DNA of 46,491 bases from Corynebacterium sp. ACRPS. Lineage in GTDB: Bacteria; Actinomycetota; Actinomycetes; Mycobacteriales; Mycobacteriaceae. Each line of letters starts with the position of its first letter. Position 1 is the stretch's first letter. Made by a program: the position numbers and the translations under genes. Below the pieces are notes generated by a model that saw only the letters and a program-made list of their open reading frames with translations, was not told the origin of the DNA and made no database searches. Location: positions 1 through 46,491 of the forward strand of contig NZ_JAKRMY010000016.1 of NCBI RefSeq assembly GCF_022346005.1. Reading direction: 5' to 3'. This document shows, one piece after another, positions 1 through 16,633 of this stretch.

Positions 1-142
1 GGCTCGTACCAACTTACCCAACAACCTGAACCAAGTCAAATCCTCGAACCAAGCCAGTACAAAAAGTCACTCACAAGTAACCAACCGGCTACCCCTCGGC
101 GACTTCGATAAAGTTACACCCAACCCCGAAAAACACACAAAT
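1..142. other. Non-coding flank beyond tyrS terminator
   Basis: I see no credible gene, RNA or repeat here. It is the region downstream of the tyrS terminator, and whatever follows lies outside the window. Confidence 0.5.
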
Positions 143-177
143 CCCCTGGTAAACACGCAAAACGCGATTACCAAGGG
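143..177 (-). terminator. tyrS transcription terminator
   Basis: A hairpin with ten-base arms at 143-152 and 168-177 (one C/A mismatch) lies 27 nt beyond the tyrS stop. Read on the minus strand it is followed by a T-rich run ending in five T. This is the form of an intrinsic terminator for tyrS. Confidence 0.65.
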
Positions 178-203
178 ATCAGTTAACAGCTAAGGTGACG
201 CTC

Positions 204-1490
204 TTAGGAAGGATCCACGACCCGTGCCCCGGCGAAGCGCTTCTTGCCCTTACGCAGCACCAGCCACGAACCGTGCAGCAGATCGTTGGAATTCGGCGAC
301 CACTCGATGTCCTCGATGCGCTGGTTATTCACGTAGGCGCCACCCTCGCCCACGGTGCGGCGCGCAGCACCCTTTGATTTTTCCAGTCCCGCCTCAACCA
401 ACAGATCCAGAATCGTGGCCGCTGGGCCGACCTCGGCAATCTCAGTTTCCTGCAATGCGGAAGACAACGTGGCCTCGTCCAAATCCTGCAGCTCTGCCTT
501 ACCAAACAACGCCTGGGAAGCCAGCTCCACTGCTTCGGTGGCCTGCTCGCCGTGCACCAGGGTGGTCATCTCCCGCGCCAATACGCGTTGCGCCTCGCGC
601 TTGTGGGGTTCCTCCTCTACCTTGCGCGCCAGCTCTGCGATCTCCTCCTGGGTGAGGAAGGTAAACCAACGCAGGTAATCGATAACCACCGCGTCGCCAG
701 CATTGATGAAGTACTGGTACCAGGAGTACGGGCTGGTCAGCTGAGGATCCAGCCACAGTTTGCCGCCGCCGGTGGACTTGCCAAACTTATTGCCCTCGGC
801 ATCTGTCACCAACGGCACCGTCAGGCCGTGGACCTTCGCACCATTCACGCGACGGTTCAGGTCGACGCCGGAAACGATGTTTCCCCACTGGTCGCCACCG
901 CCAATCTGCAGCACACAGTCGTACTCTTTGTGTAGGTGCACAAAGTCGTTTGCCTGCAGCAGCATGTAGGAAAACTCGGTGTAGGAAATGCCGTCGGATT
1001 CCAGGCGGCGCTTGACCGTATCGCGGTCCAGCATGGTATTCAGCGAAAAGTTCTTGCCGATGTCGCGCAGGTATTCAATGACGTTGATCTGGCTAGTCCA
1101 GTCCGCGTTGTTCACCATCACTGCTGGGATTGCGGACTCGCCCGCCTCAGTGAAGTCAACGAAGGCCTCAAGTTGGTCCTTGATTGCCTGCATATTCTCT
1201 GCGATCTGCTCTTCCGAGAGCATGGATCGCTCTCCGACATCGCGCGGGTCACCGATCATTCCCGTCGCGCCACCGGCCAGCGCGATAGGACGGTGACCGA
1301 ATTGTTGGAAGCGCTTCAGCATAATCAGCGGCACGAGGTGGCCAGCGTGCAGCGAGCTTCCCGTCGGGTCGAAACCGCAGTACAAGCTGATCGGGCTCTC
1401 TGCGGCTTCCTTCAATGCCTCCAGGTCTGTGGACTGGTTGATCAGCCCGCGCCATTGCAGTTCGTCGATAATGTTCGTGGTGTTGCTCAT
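204..1490 (-). CDS. tyrS: Tyrosyl-tRNA synthetase
   Basis: Charges tRNA-Tyr with tyrosine in the cytoplasm. The 428-residue protein is the usual bacterial length. The class I HIGH signature appears as HAGH at residues 48-51, preceded by FDPTGSSL. The KMSKS loop appears as KFGKS at 235-239. The last 70 or so residues form an S4-type RNA-binding domain containing [10 protein letters not shown]. The start is ATG at 1490, with a weak GGGA upstream. It lies downstream of the small Trm112-like gene on the same strand with a 54-nt gap, so the two may be co-transcribed. A terminator follows at 143-177. The identification is secure. Confidence 0.96.
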   Translation of the reverse strand: MSNTTNIIDELQWRGLINQSTDLEALKEAAESPISLYCGFDPTGSSLHAGHLVPLIMLKRFQQFGHRPIALAGGATGMIGDPRDVGERSMLSEEQIAENMQAIKDQLEAFVDFTEAGESAIPAVMVNNADWTSQINVIEYLRDIGKNFSLNTMLDRDTVKRRLESDGISYTEFSYMLLQANDFVHLHKEYDCVLQIGGGDQWGNIVSGVDLNRRVNGAKVHGLTVPLVTDAEGNKFGKSTGGGKLWLDPQLTSPYSWYQYFINAGDAVVIDYLRWFTFLTQEEIAELARKVEEEPHKREAQRVLAREMTTLVHGEQATEAVELASQALFGKAELQDLDEATLSSALQETEIAEVGPAATILDLLVEAGLEKSKGAARRTVGEGGAYVNNQRIEDIEWSPNSNDLLHGSWLVLRKGKKRFAGARVVDPS

Positions 1491-1544
1491 ACGTAGGTGT
1501 TCCCTTGTTGCCTATTACGTGTTGTCTTTGCAGAGCGCGGGGCT

Positions 1545-1736
1545 CTACTCGTTCGGAGCTAGTGGGCAGTACTCGCCGGGCCAGTCCTTGGCTTCGTCGA
1601 CCAGCATGACCGGAATACCATCCTGCACCGGATAGGCCTTGTTCAGCCTTGGGTTCACCAAATAGTCGCCGTGATCCTCCAGCGGCTGCTTGTCGATGGG
1701 GCACACGAGGATCTCTAGGAGCTTCTGATCGATCAT
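1545..1736 (-). CDS. Trm112-like small protein (UPF0434 type)
   Basis: A 63-residue protein starting at ATG 1736, beginning MIDQKLLEILVCPIDKQPL. This fits the short Trm112/UPF0434 family, whose members are often zinc-binding partners of methyltransferases or of unknown role in bacteria. Only one Cys is left in the usual CPxC segment (CPID), and the other Cys is at residue 57, so a classical zinc ribbon is not evident. A longer reading frame continues upstream into the thiC leader, but homology-like sequence begins only at this ATG. It lies just upstream of tyrS on the same strand, as I recall for other corynebacteria. Confidence 0.8.
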   Translation of the reverse strand: MIDQKLLEILVCPIDKQPLEDHGDYLVNPRLNKAYPVQDGIPVMLVDEAKDWPGEYCPLAPNE

Positions 1737-1830
1737 GCTGCTTAGTCTAACCCGTACCCCAGACAAGCTATTTAGTGACTCCCTGATGTTGCTTACCGAT
1801 GCTCCCCTCAGGCAACCGACTGCCCCGAAG

Positions 1831-1858
1831 TTCACCCTCGCGTGGTGTGCGTTACAGT
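1831..1858 (+). promoter_or_regulatory. Candidate thiC operon promoter
   Basis: TTCACC at 1831-1836 and TACAGT at 1853-1858, spaced 16 nt, would start transcription just before the TPP riboswitch. The -35 is weak. This is a prediction by eye only. Confidence 0.35.
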
Positions 1859-1872
1859 GGAAGACGCAACCG

Positions 1873-1965
1873 AACACGGGCGCTCGAGGTATCGAGCTGA
1901 GATCGCGCTGTATCCCTGCGTGAGTACCGCTAGAACCTGCCTGGTTAGAACCAGCGAAGGAAGAA
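1873..1965 (+). ncRNA. TPP riboswitch (THI element)
   Basis: The segment between the tyrS-side gene and thiC carries the conserved TPP aptamer parts in order: GGGCGCTC followed by GAGCTGAGAT (1893-1902), then GTACCGCTAGAACCTG (1924-1939) and CTGGTTAGAACCAGCGAAGG (1941-1960). CTGAGA and GAACCTG are the pyrimidine- and pyrophosphate-sensing core of the family. It sits in the leader of thiC, and the thiC Shine-Dalgarno (AGGAGAG, 1968-1974) follows within 10 nt of the aptamer. TPP binding therefore most likely shuts off translation by hiding that site; I see no clear terminator hairpin between aptamer and gene. Confidence 0.9.
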
Positions 1966-1968
1966 TGA

Positions 1969-4568
<2,600 letters not shown>

Positions 4569-4576
<8 letters not shown>

Positions 4577-5690
4577 TGCAGAGCACGCCATCATTGGCGC
4601 GGGAATCATCGGGCTTACCACCGCATTCGAGCTGGTGGATGCGGGTGTCGACCCACGAGAAATCGTGGTGATCGATCCCCGCCCCATTAGCGGTGCCACG
4701 TTCGCGGCCGGCGGAATGCTGGCTCCGGTGGCGGAGGTGCAATACCGGCAAGAGCCGCTGTACCCGCTGATGGTTGCTTCGGGCGATATGTTCCCTGACC
4801 TGCTGGCCAGGTTGGCGGCGAAAACCACCGCACCAACCGGGCATCGCAGCGAATCCACCTTGGTGGTGGGCGCCGACCGCGCCGATGGCATGCACATCCG
4901 CGAATTGTTGGCGCTACAGCAGAAACACGGCATGGATGCCCACGCGCTGCCACTTCGGCAGGCCCGAAAGCTAGAGCCTGGGCTCAGCCCCCAGCTGGCC
5001 GCCGCAGTGGAAATCCCGGGCGATCATCAGATCAACCCGCGCATGTTTAGCGCGTGCCTGTTGGAATTCCTGCAGCACGCTGGGGTTCGCTTCGTAGCTA
5101 CGGCAGCAACGCGCATCGACGGGCACACTGTGCTGCTTGCCGATGCCCAGCTGGTCACCGCCGACATGATCTACCTCTGCAACGGGCTTGGCGCCAAGGA
5201 GGTCGATGGCTGGTTCGAGGGCGCCAATCCCCTAGCGCTACGGCCGGTGTTGGGTGACATGCTAAGGCTGCGGGTACCAGAAGAGCTAGCGCCAATCACC
5301 CGGGTCGTGCGCGCATTCGTGGAGGATCGGCCGGTGTATGTCATCCCCCGCACCGACGGCACCATCGCTATCGGTGCCACCAGCCGCGAGGACAACCGCA
5401 AGGGCCCATCTGTGGACGGTGTGCACACGCTCCTTCGCGATGCCATCCGCGTGGTTCCAGGACTGGAGGATTGCGAGTTCATCGAGGCTATCGTTGGAGC
5501 CCGGCCTGGCACCACCGATGATTTGCCCTACCTGGGCAAGGTTCGCGACGGGCTAGTGGTTTCCACCGGCTACTTCCGCCACGGAATCCTCCTGTCCGCC
5601 CTGGGGGCTAAGGTGGGTGCCCAGTTGGGATTGGGCACGTCCCCGGGGATGGATATCTCGGCCTGCCATCCGCTACGCCACGCCCGATAG
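4569..5690 (+). CDS. thiO: Glycine oxidase ThiO
   Basis: FAD-dependent oxidase that converts glycine to the imine used by ThiG for thiazole building. The start ATG 4569 gives 373 residues and places the Rossmann motif GAGIIG at residues 10-15, as expected for the DAO/ThiO family. An open frame runs further upstream, but it lies inside thiE and carries no family sequence. The C-terminal ARPGTTDDLPYLG and STGYFRHGILLS are typical FAD-contacting segments. It overlaps thiE by 8 nt and precedes thiS by 24 nt. Presence of thiO rather than thiH fits an aerobic route. Confidence 0.92.
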
Positions 5691-5714
5691 CCACACAAGA
5701 AAGGAATAAGCACC

Positions 5715-5918
5715 ATGGACTACACACTTAATGGCGAGCCCCGCAATAGCGATGGGCCGATCACCGTGGGCACCATCGTAGAAGCAGAGACTGGCGATGC
5801 CTCGCCAAAGGGCGTGGCAGTGGCCATCAATGGCGACGTAATCCCCGCCAGCAACTGGTCTCACGAGGTTACCGACGGCGACCAATTGGATATCCTCATC
5901 GCCGTACAGGGCGGGTAG
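5715..5918 (+). CDS. thiS: Sulfur carrier protein ThiS
   Basis: A 67-residue ubiquitin-like protein that carries sulfur as a C-terminal thiocarboxylate during thiazole synthesis. It ends in the required Gly-Gly, and VAVAINGDVIP plus GDQLDILIAVQGG match the family. Start ATG 5715 has AAAGGA upstream. ThiF activates the terminal glycine; ThiG uses the product. It lies between thiO and thiG with gaps of 24 and 9 nt. Confidence 0.95.
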   Translation: MDYTLNGEPRNSDGPITVGTIVEAETGDASPKGVAVAINGDVIPASNWSHEVTDGDQLDILIAVQGG

Positions 5919-6709
<791 letters not shown>

Positions 6710-6710
<1 letters not shown>

Positions 6711-7870
6711 TGAGCCAACTGCCCCGCGAAGAGCTGCACAGAGTGGCCCGCCAGACTCTGTTGCCCGGTTTTGGCATCGCCCAGCAGGAAGCGCTGCACG
6801 GCACCCACGTATTCGTCATCGGTGCTGGCGGATTGGGTTGCCCCCTGATGCAGCAACTGGCTGCCGCCGGTGTGGGCGAGATTTCTGTGATCGACGACGA
6901 CACGGTGGATCTCACCAATATCCACCGCCAGATCTTGTTCGGCGCCCAGGATGTGGGTAGATCCAAGGTGGAGGTCGCCGCCGAAAAGCTCGGACAGCTG
7001 CAGCCCGGCATCGTGGTGCATGCGATTCGCGACCGCCTTACCGCCGACAACGCCGTGGATTATCTCCGTGGAGTGGACATCCTGGTGGATGGTTCCGATA
7101 CGTTTGCCACCAAGTTCCTCGCAGCCGATGCTGCGGAGCTCACAGGTACCCCGCTGGTATGGGGTTCGGTGCTGCGTTTTCGCGGTGACTGCGCAGTGTG
7201 GTGGTCTGGACCAGGTGCCGAATCGGGCGTGGGCATGCGCGATCTCTATCCCCTGCAACCCGATTTCGATTCCGTGCCGGATTGCGCCACCGCCGGCGTG
7301 CTGGGCGTGACCACCAGCGTGGTCGCGGGCCTGATGTCCACCGAGCTGATCCAGTTCGCCACCGGCATGAACCGCGACCGGGTAGGTCTGTTGAGCATCT
7401 ACGAGGCCCTGACTTCCTCCATCACTCACTTCCGCGTGCCCCACGACCCAGCACGTGAGCTAACCACACAGCTGCAACAAGACTACGGTGGCGCTGCCTG
7501 TGCCGTGCCGGGAGCCGAAGATGCCGCCGCGATGTTCGACGATCTGCGCGAAGGCGCCGTGGCTATCGACGTACGCGAAGCCGGGGAAGCCGCCATTGAT
7601 GATTTCTTTTTTGACGCCACCGCGAAGCACTACCGCTTACCAACGTCCGAGTGGCAGAAAGATCCAGGGATAGCGCGCTCCCTACTCAATTCCCTGCAGT
7701 CCGAGGAGTTCCACGAGGCGTGGGTGTACTGCGCCTCCGGCAAGCGATCGGCCAGCTTCATCTCGGCTTTCGCCGAGGAAGCCGAACAGCGAGGCATTAA
7801 GATGCACAACGTTGCAGGTGGCATAAAGAGCCAGCCCGCAACGTCTCATGGAATTCCTTCCTCTCATTGA
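6710..7870 (+). CDS. thiF: ThiS adenylyltransferase ThiF with rhodanese domain
   Basis: Activates the C-terminus of ThiS with ATP and helps load sulfur. The 386-residue protein has an E1-like N-terminal domain with GAGGLG at 38-43 and IDDDTVDLTNIHRQILF, and a C-terminal rhodanese-like domain with an active-site loop around C341 (VYCASGKRS). The paired Cys motifs that bind zinc in the MoeB/ThiF of E. coli are absent; only PDCATAGVLG keeps the core cysteine. The final residues after VAGGIK do not look like a usual rhodanese end. MoeB/MoeZ is an alternative name, but the thiS-thiG context favours ThiF. It is the last gene of the operon and converges with argH. Confidence 0.88.
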
Positions 7871-7923
7871 TGAGGGCATTTTTATCTTCCAGATGAGCCA
7901 AAGGACCCCTGTCGGTCGCGCTT
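7871..7923. other. Convergent thiF/argH gap
   Basis: A 53-nt gap between two converging genes. A six-pair hairpin with one G-T pair straddles the thiF stop around 7859-7874 and is followed by a run of five T at 7880-7884. It may be a weak thiF terminator; I am not convinced of it. Confidence 0.3.
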
Positions 7924-9369
<1,446 letters not shown>

Positions 9370-10590
9370 CTATTTTTCTGCGCTGGTGGGGAAACCACCC
9401 TCGCGGTCACGCTGGTTGGAAATCTGGGTGGACAAGCCGTGCAACTGGACAAAGCCCTTTGCAGCGGTCTGGTCGAAGGTATCGCCGGTGTCGTAGGTAG
9501 CCAAATCGAAGGAGTACAGCGACTGTCCGGAGCGGCGGCCGGTGACGGTCGCGGTACCTGCGTGCAGGCTCAGGCGGATATCGCCAGTGACGTTCTCCTG
9601 GGACTCCTCGATGAAGGCATCCAGAGAACGCTTGAGCGGCGAGTGCCACAGGCCGTCGTAAACCTCCTCGGACCACCGTGCATCCGTCAGGCGCTTGTAG
9701 CGTGCCAGCTCGCGCTCCACGGTGACATCCTCCAGCGCCTCGTGGGCCTGAATGAGCACCATGGCACCCGGTGCCTCGTAGACCTCGCGGGACTTAATGC
9801 CCACCAACCGGTCCTCTACCATGTCCAGGCGGCCGATTCCCTGGGCACCAGCGCGGCGATTGACCTCTTCGATGACCTGCAGCGGGGTCAGCTTCTTGCC
9901 ATCGACCGCAACTGGAACACCCTTCTCAAAGGAAATGATAATCTCATCTGGAGCATTGCCCAGGCCCGGGTCTTCCGTATATGCGTAGAGATCCTTTGTC
10001 GGCGGGTTCCACAAATCCTCCAGGAAGCCGGTTTCTACCGCACGGCCCCACAGGTTCTGGTCGATGGAAAATGGCGAGGCCGCCGATTGCTCAATGGGCA
10101 GGTTAATCTCTTCTGCAAAATCGATGGCCTTATCGCGGGTCCATGCATAATCGCGCGCTGGGGCGACGATCTCTAGCGATGGATCCTGGGCGCGGAAGGA
10201 CACCTCAAAGCGCACCTGGTCATTGCCCTTACCGGTACAACCGTGGGAAACGTGCGTTCCGCCGTGCTCCTGGGCGGCTTTTACCAGGTGCTTGGTAATC
10301 AGCGGGCGGGAAATGGCAGATACCAGCGGGTACTGCTTCATGTACATGCCATTCGCCTTAATGGTGGGCACGCAGTATTGCTCCGCAAACTCATCTTTGG
10401 CATCGATAACGATGGACTCCACCGCACCGCAATCGAGCGCGCGCTGGCGTACGGACTCCATATCCTCGCCGCCCTGACCCAAGTCAAGGGAGACGGCGAC
10501 AACGTCGCCGCCGGTCATCTTTGCCAGGTATGGAATGGCTACCGAGGTATCGAGGCCACCGGAATAGGCCAAGACTACGCGTGCAGACAT
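9370..10590 (-). CDS. argG: Argininosuccinate synthase
   Basis: Joins citrulline and aspartate with ATP cleavage. The 406-residue protein opens with the N-type ATP pyrophosphatase loop AYSGGLDTS at residues 8-16, followed later by [14 protein letters not shown] and the Ala/Asp-rich core. Start ATG 10590 has a good AAGGAGT upstream. A 78-nt gap separates it from argR and contains a plausible promoter, so argGH may also be transcribed separately from the rest. Confidence 0.97.
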   Translation of the reverse strand: MSARVVLAYSGGLDTSVAIPYLAKMTGGDVVAVSLDLGQGGEDMESVRQRALDCGAVESIVIDAKDEFAEQYCVPTIKANGMYMKQYPLVSAISRPLITKHLVKAAQEHGGTHVSHGCTGKGNDQVRFEVSFRAQDPSLEIVAPARDYAWTRDKAIDFAEEINLPIEQSAASPFSIDQNLWGRAVETGFLEDLWNPPTKDLYAYTEDPGLGNAPDEIIISFEKGVPVAVDGKKLTPLQVIEEVNRRAGAQGIGRLDMVEDRLVGIKSREVYEAPGAMVLIQAHEALEDVTVERELARYKRLTDARWSEEVYDGLWHSPLKRSLDAFIEESQENVTGDIRLSLHAGTATVTGRRSGQSLYSFDLATYDTGDTFDQTAAKGFVQLHGLSTQISNQRDREGGFPTSAEK

Positions 10591-10607
10591 GCTAAGACTC
10601 CTTCGTT

Positions 10608-10662
10608 AATTGAAAAAAATTCGGTTAGTTAAATAATATACGAGCGGTTGCGAGAATGCCAC
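10608..10662 (-). promoter_or_regulatory. Candidate internal promoter and ARG-box-like site before argG
   Basis: Read on the minus strand, GTGGCA (10657-10662) and TATATT (10635-10640) are spaced 16 nt and would start a transcript about 40 nt before argG. Downstream, at 10608-10624, lies an AT-rich near-palindrome (CCGAATTTTTTTCAATT) resembling the TGAAT-N4-ATTCA shape of ArgR sites. Both calls are by eye. Confidence 0.35.
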
Positions 10663-10668
10663 TATTCT

Positions 10669-11151
10669 TTAAATCTTCTGCGCCTTCAGCCTTTCCGCCA
10701 ATTCCGCACCGGTAACCCCCTCGCGTGCCAGCACAAAGATGGTGTCATCACCAGCGATGCACCCCACTACATCGTGCAGGCCCACGCGATCGATAAAGCT
10801 GGCGAGATATTGCGCCGCGCCCGCTGGCGTGCGCAACATCGCGATATTCATCGAGGAATCGTGGGAGACCACCAATTCATCCAACATGCGTCGCAGCTTT
10901 TCGCGCGGTCCGCCTACTTGGTCTTCGAATTGTTCCAGCTCGCCTGCAACCATATAGTACGAACGCCCACCGTCTCGCTTGACCTTCTTAGCGCCCAGCT
11001 CATCAAGATCCCGCGACAGCGTGGCCTGCGTGATATCGATGCCTTCTGCCAATAAGAGCTCCGATAATTGCACCTGGCTCGTGACGCGGTTGCGATCCAA
11101 GATTTCCAAGATCTTTGCCTGCCGGGCATTTCGAGTGCTCGGGGTGCTCAT
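10669..11151 (-). CDS. argR: Arginine repressor ArgR
   Basis: Arginine-responsive repressor of the arginine genes. The 160-residue protein has the N-terminal winged-helix DNA-binding domain with [14 protein letters not shown] (residues 40-53) and a C-terminal hexamerisation and arginine-binding domain with GCIAGDDTI (130-138), where the two Asp contact the ligand in the family. Start ATG 11151 lies 2 nt after the argF stop. It sits inside the cluster it is expected to control. Confidence 0.95.
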   Translation of the reverse strand: MSTPSTRNARQAKILEILDRNRVTSQVQLSELLLAEGIDITQATLSRDLDELGAKKVKRDGGRSYYMVAGELEQFEDQVGGPREKLRRMLDELVVSHDSSMNIAMLRTPAGAAQYLASFIDRVGLHDVVGCIAGDDTIFVLAREGVTGAELAERLKAQKI

Positions 11152-11153
11152 CG

Positions 11154-13245
<2,092 letters not shown>

Positions 13246-13249
<4 letters not shown>

Positions 13250-14181
13250 GCGATATCGTCCTTCCTGAACACTGTGCCTTCGGGATAATCGTGCTTTTCG
13301 TAATCATCGGGCAGGACCATCGTTCCAATGCCGCCTGGGGTTAAAAGCTCAAGGAGTACGGAATGGCCTATTCGGCCGTCGATGACGTGCGCGGCGGATA
13401 CCCCGCTCTGCACGGCATTGAGGCAGGACTCCATTTTGGGAATCATGCCGGAGCTCAGGCCGGGAAGCAGCCCAGTAAGCTCATCGCTTTCGATTTTGGA
13501 GACTAGGGAGTCTTTATTCGGCCAGTCGGTATAAAGGCCTTCCACGTTGGTCAAGATGACAAGGCGTTCTGCTCCCAATGCGCTCGCTAGCGCACCCGCG
13601 GCGCTGTCGGCGTTGATGTTATATACCTCGCCATCGGCTCCTGGCGCGATGGTTGAGACCACCGGGATGCGGCCGGCTTCGATGATGTCATTGACGGCTG
13701 CCGGGTTGACCTCCACGATATCGCCCACCATCCCGATATCGGTCGCCTCTCCTTCTACTTCCACAAACCGCTTGGTGGCGCGGAAAAGTCCAGCGTCTTC
13801 GCCACTTGTGCCCACGGCGTAGGGCCCGTGCGAGTTGATGAGGTTTACTAGTCCACGGCCGACTTGGCCAAAAAGGACCATGCGCACCACATCCATGATT
13901 TCGGGCGAGGTGACGCGGAAACCGCCCTTAAACTCGCCTTCGATGCCGAGCTTATCCAGCATGGAATTGATCTGCGGGCCGCCGCCGTGGACGACAACGG
14001 GCTTTGCGCCGATGGTGCGCAGAAACACCATATCCGCCGCAAAGGCTTCCTTGAGTTCCTCATCCACCATGGCGTTGCCGCCATACTTGACGACGACGAT
14101 TTTATCGCGGAAGTGTTGCAACCACGGCAGGGCTTCAGCCAGCACCGTAGCGCGTTCTTGATTATTCAGTCCGGGAAACAT
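13246..14181 (-). CDS. argB: Acetylglutamate kinase
   Basis: Phosphorylates N-acetylglutamate; usually the arginine-feedback step in organisms that recycle acetyl groups with ArgJ. The 311-residue amino-acid kinase has VVKYGGNAM (34-42), VHGGGPQI and the C-terminal [17 protein letters not shown]. The N-terminal extension [10 protein letters not shown] resembles that of arginine-sensitive enzymes. It starts 8 nt after argJ and overlaps argD by 4 nt. Confidence 0.96.
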
Positions 14182-14189
14182 TTCTCCTC

Positions 14190-15359
14190 CTAGGAGCTAT
14201 ACGCCGAGTTGATCTCAACGTAGGAGTAGGACAGGTCCGTCGTGCGGACAAAGGCCGTACCTTCACCGCCGGTGCCGAGATCCACGCGGACATCGATATC
14301 TGCCCCGCTCAAGTCCACATCGCGGGCCCCGGGCGCGCCCGTCGAGTGCTCGCATACCGGCTGGTCATTGAAATAGACGGAGATGTTGTCTGGGTCCATG
14401 TCTGCATCCGCCATGCCGACGGCGGCCAGTACCCTGCCCCAGTTGGGATCGGAGCCGAACATGGCGCACTTGAATAAGTTATCCCGGCCCAGGGTGCGAG
14501 CGGCATTGAGCGCCTGCTCATCGGAGCCCGTGCCTTCAACGGTGATCTTTACGCGCTTTGTCACTCCCTCAGCATCGGCTTGGAGCTGATCCGCAATATC
14601 CGCGCAGACCTCTAGGATTGCTTGGTACAACTCTTCTTCGCTGGGCTGTACGCCGGAGGCCCCGGAGGACATGACAATCACGGTGTCATTGGTAGAGGTT
14701 GAACCGTCCACGTCCAAGGTATTAAAAGTCTGTGCGCAAGCCTTTTCCAGCGAGCTTTGGAGGACCGCCGCGTCAGCGACGGCATCGGTAGTAATGCAGA
14801 CCAACATCGTGGCTAGCGACGGCGCCATCATGCCAACGCCCTTGCCCATAGCGCCCACGGACCATCCATCGCCTGCAAAAGCGGATTCCTTGGGGACGGT
14901 ATCCGTGGTCATAATGGCTGTGGCGGCATCATTGCCGTGCTGTGGAATCGTACCCACGTGGTGCACGACGTCAGCGATGCCCGCAAGCGCATTCTCCATG
15001 GGCAACGGCTCGCCGATAAGCCCGGTAGAACAGATGGCAATATCCTGCACGGCGATATCCGTGCGATGAGATACGGCGTCCACCATTGCGCGCGCATCGG
15101 CATCGCCTTGCGCGCCATTGCACGCATTGGCATTGCCGGAGTTGATGACTACGGCGCGCAACTGGCCATCCGCTACCGCCTCGCGGGAGACCTTTACTGG
15201 GGAAGCCACCACGCGGTTGCGCGTAAACACCGCCGCCGCATCCGAGCGCGGGCCCTCATTGACGATCAAAGCTAAATCCGATTTTCCGGAAGGCTTGATT
15301 CCGGCCTTTACCGCGCCGGCACTGAATCCGGCGGGTCCTGTGATTCCTGGTGTAGTCAT
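14190..15359 (-). CDS. argJ: Glutamate N-acetyltransferase / N-acetyltransferase ArgJ
   Basis: Transfers the acetyl group from acetylornithine back to glutamate, closing the acetyl cycle. I chose the second of two adjacent ATG codons (15359) because AGGAGG then stands 5 nt away; the first (15362) leaves only 2 nt. This gives 389 residues. The self-cleavage site is visible as ATML with the nucleophile T184, preceded by [11 protein letters not shown] longer open frame reaches back into argC and is not needed. The presence of argJ and lack of argA/argE here fits the cyclic pathway. Confidence 0.94.
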   Translation of the reverse strand: MTTPGITGPAGFSAGAVKAGIKPSGKSDLALIVNEGPRSDAAAVFTRNRVVASPVKVSREAVADGQLRAVVINSGNANACNGAQGDADARAMVDAVSHRTDIAVQDIAICSTGLIGEPLPMENALAGIADVVHHVGTIPQHGNDAATAIMTTDTVPKESAFAGDGWSVGAMGKGVGMMAPSLATMLVCITTDAVADAAVLQSSLEKACAQTFNTLDVDGSTSTNDTVIVMSSGASGVQPSEEELYQAILEVCADIADQLQADAEGVTKRVKITVEGTGSDEQALNAARTLGRDNLFKCAMFGSDPNWGRVLAAVGMADADMDPDNISVYFNDQPVCEHSTGAPGARDVDLSGADIDVRVDLGTGGEGTAFVRTTDLSYSYVEINSAYSS

Positions 15360-15387
15360 CATTTCCTCCTCTGTATTGTGCGCAGCC

Positions 15388-16431
15388 CTAAGGGGCGACT
15401 GCGGCTTGGGGCAATCCCAAAGTTTCTGTCCATCCCAGCGCAAGGTTCATACATTGCACGGCGGCACCGGCGGTACCCTTGCATAAATTGTCTAGCGCCG
15501 CGATAATGATGAGGCGGTGGGAATTTTCATCGACGTGGGCTTGGATATGCACCATGTTCGTGCCCACCACGTTCTGGGTTTCCGGTTGTTGGCCTTCTGG
15601 CAGCACGAGGCAGAAGGGCTCTTCGGCATAGAATTCCTCAAATGCGGTGCGCACCTGCTGCTTGCCGATGCCCCCTTTCAGCTCCGCCGTAATCGTCGCC
15701 AGAATCCCACGGGGCATGGGCGCAAGCACCGGGGTGAAACTCACAGACACCTCATCGTGGGAAAATGGTTGTAGGTTCTGCACGATTTCTGGGGTATGCC
15801 GGTGAGTGCCGCCCGGTTTATACGCCTTCACGTTTCCCATGGTCTCCGCGCCCAATTGCGCGACCGACGCCTTCTTTCCCGCGCCGGAGACGCCGGTGAT
15901 GGCAATCACGGAAAGGGTGGATTCCACTAGCCCTCGCGCAATAGCGGGCAGTGCCCCCAAGGTAATGGCCGTGGGGAAACATCCGGGCACGGCTACCCGG
16001 TTTGTGCCTTTAAGGTTTGACCTGTTTTCCGGGATTTCCGGGATACCGTACGGCCACTGCCCCGCATAGTTCCCGCCGTAATAGGCTTTCCAATCGCTTT
16101 CCTTACGGAGCCGAAAGTCGGCGGCGCAATCGATGATGGTTACCTCATCGCCCAATTGCTCCGCGATCCGCGCCGAGTGTCCATGCGGCAAGCCCAAGAA
16201 TACGACGTCATGTCCTGCAAGTTCCTCGGGTGTCGTTTCGGCGATAACGCGCTCTGCCAGTTGCGGCAGGTGCGGCATAATTTCTGCGACGCGCTGGCCC
16301 ACTTGGGAATTTCCCGTCAAGGAACCAATGCGCAGGTCACCGGAGTGATAGGCAGGGTGGGATAGCAGCAAGCGCAGTATCTCTCCGCCGGCGTATCCTG
16401 TGGCCCCTGCCACTGCTACTGAAATCGTCAT
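15388..16431 (-). CDS. argC: N-acetyl-gamma-glutamyl-phosphate reductase
   Basis: Reduces N-acetylglutamyl phosphate to the semialdehyde with NADPH. The 347-residue protein has the Rossmann start [18 protein letters not shown] (residues 5-22), DCAADFRL and the catalytic cysteine C151 in AVPGCFPTA. It is the first gene of the cluster. The ATG at 16431 is exactly where transcription would begin from the -10 TATAGT at 16439-16444, so its message is probably leaderless; I see no Shine-Dalgarno. Confidence 0.96.
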   Translation of the reverse strand: MTISVAVAGATGYAGGEILRLLLSHPAYHSGDLRIGSLTGNSQVGQRVAEIMPHLPQLAERVIAETTPEELAGHDVVFLGLPHGHSARIAEQLGDEVTIIDCAADFRLRKESDWKAYYGGNYAGQWPYGIPEIPENRSNLKGTNRVAVPGCFPTAITLGALPAIARGLVESTLSVIAITGVSGAGKKASVAQLGAETMGNVKAYKPGGTHRHTPEIVQNLQPFSHDEVSVSFTPVLAPMPRGILATITAELKGGIGKQQVRTAFEEFYAEEPFCLVLPEGQQPETQNVVGTNMVHIQAHVDENSHRLIIIAALDNLCKGTAGAAVQCMNLALGWTETLGLPQAAVAP

Positions 16432-16438
16432 ACCCGGA

Positions 16439-16478
16439 ACTATAGCAAGAAATACGCTCCACTGTATGTTATTCAGTG
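16439..16478 (-). promoter_or_regulatory. argC promoter with candidate ArgR operator
   Basis: On the minus strand an extended -10, TGCTATAGT (TATAGT at 16439-16444), stands 7 nt before the argC ATG. The -35 region is overlapped by CACTGAATAACATACAGTG (16460-16478), a palindrome with CACTG/CAGTG ends that also fits much of the TGAAT-N4-ATTCA ARG box. A repressor bound there would block RNA polymerase. Binding by ArgR is inferred from position and the linked argR. Confidence 0.5.
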
Positions 16479-16541
16479 AATTGGATTACTTTTCGCAGCT
16501 CATAAGGAGTGAAAATAATAAACATCTGCATGAAATAGCAT

Positions 16542-16602
16542 AACGGCGAAGACCCAAGACCCGAGTGGCTTATGTGCCACCAAAGTCTGGTTCTTCGCCG
16601 TT
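16542..16602 (-). terminator. Long hairpin downstream of pheT
   Basis: Ten perfectly paired bases (AACGGCGAAG 16542-16551 with CTTCGCCGTT 16593-16602) enclose a second small hairpin. It begins 31 nt after the pheT stop. No strong T run follows on the minus strand, so it may be a terminator, a mRNA-stabilising element, or both. Confidence 0.5.
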
Positions 16603-16633
16603 TAATGCAAAGGGCTGGACTACTGGGTCTGCC

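Noticed and set aside
7859..7884. Strong thiF/argH terminator
   Set aside because: Only a short, partly G-T paired stem; too weak to claim.
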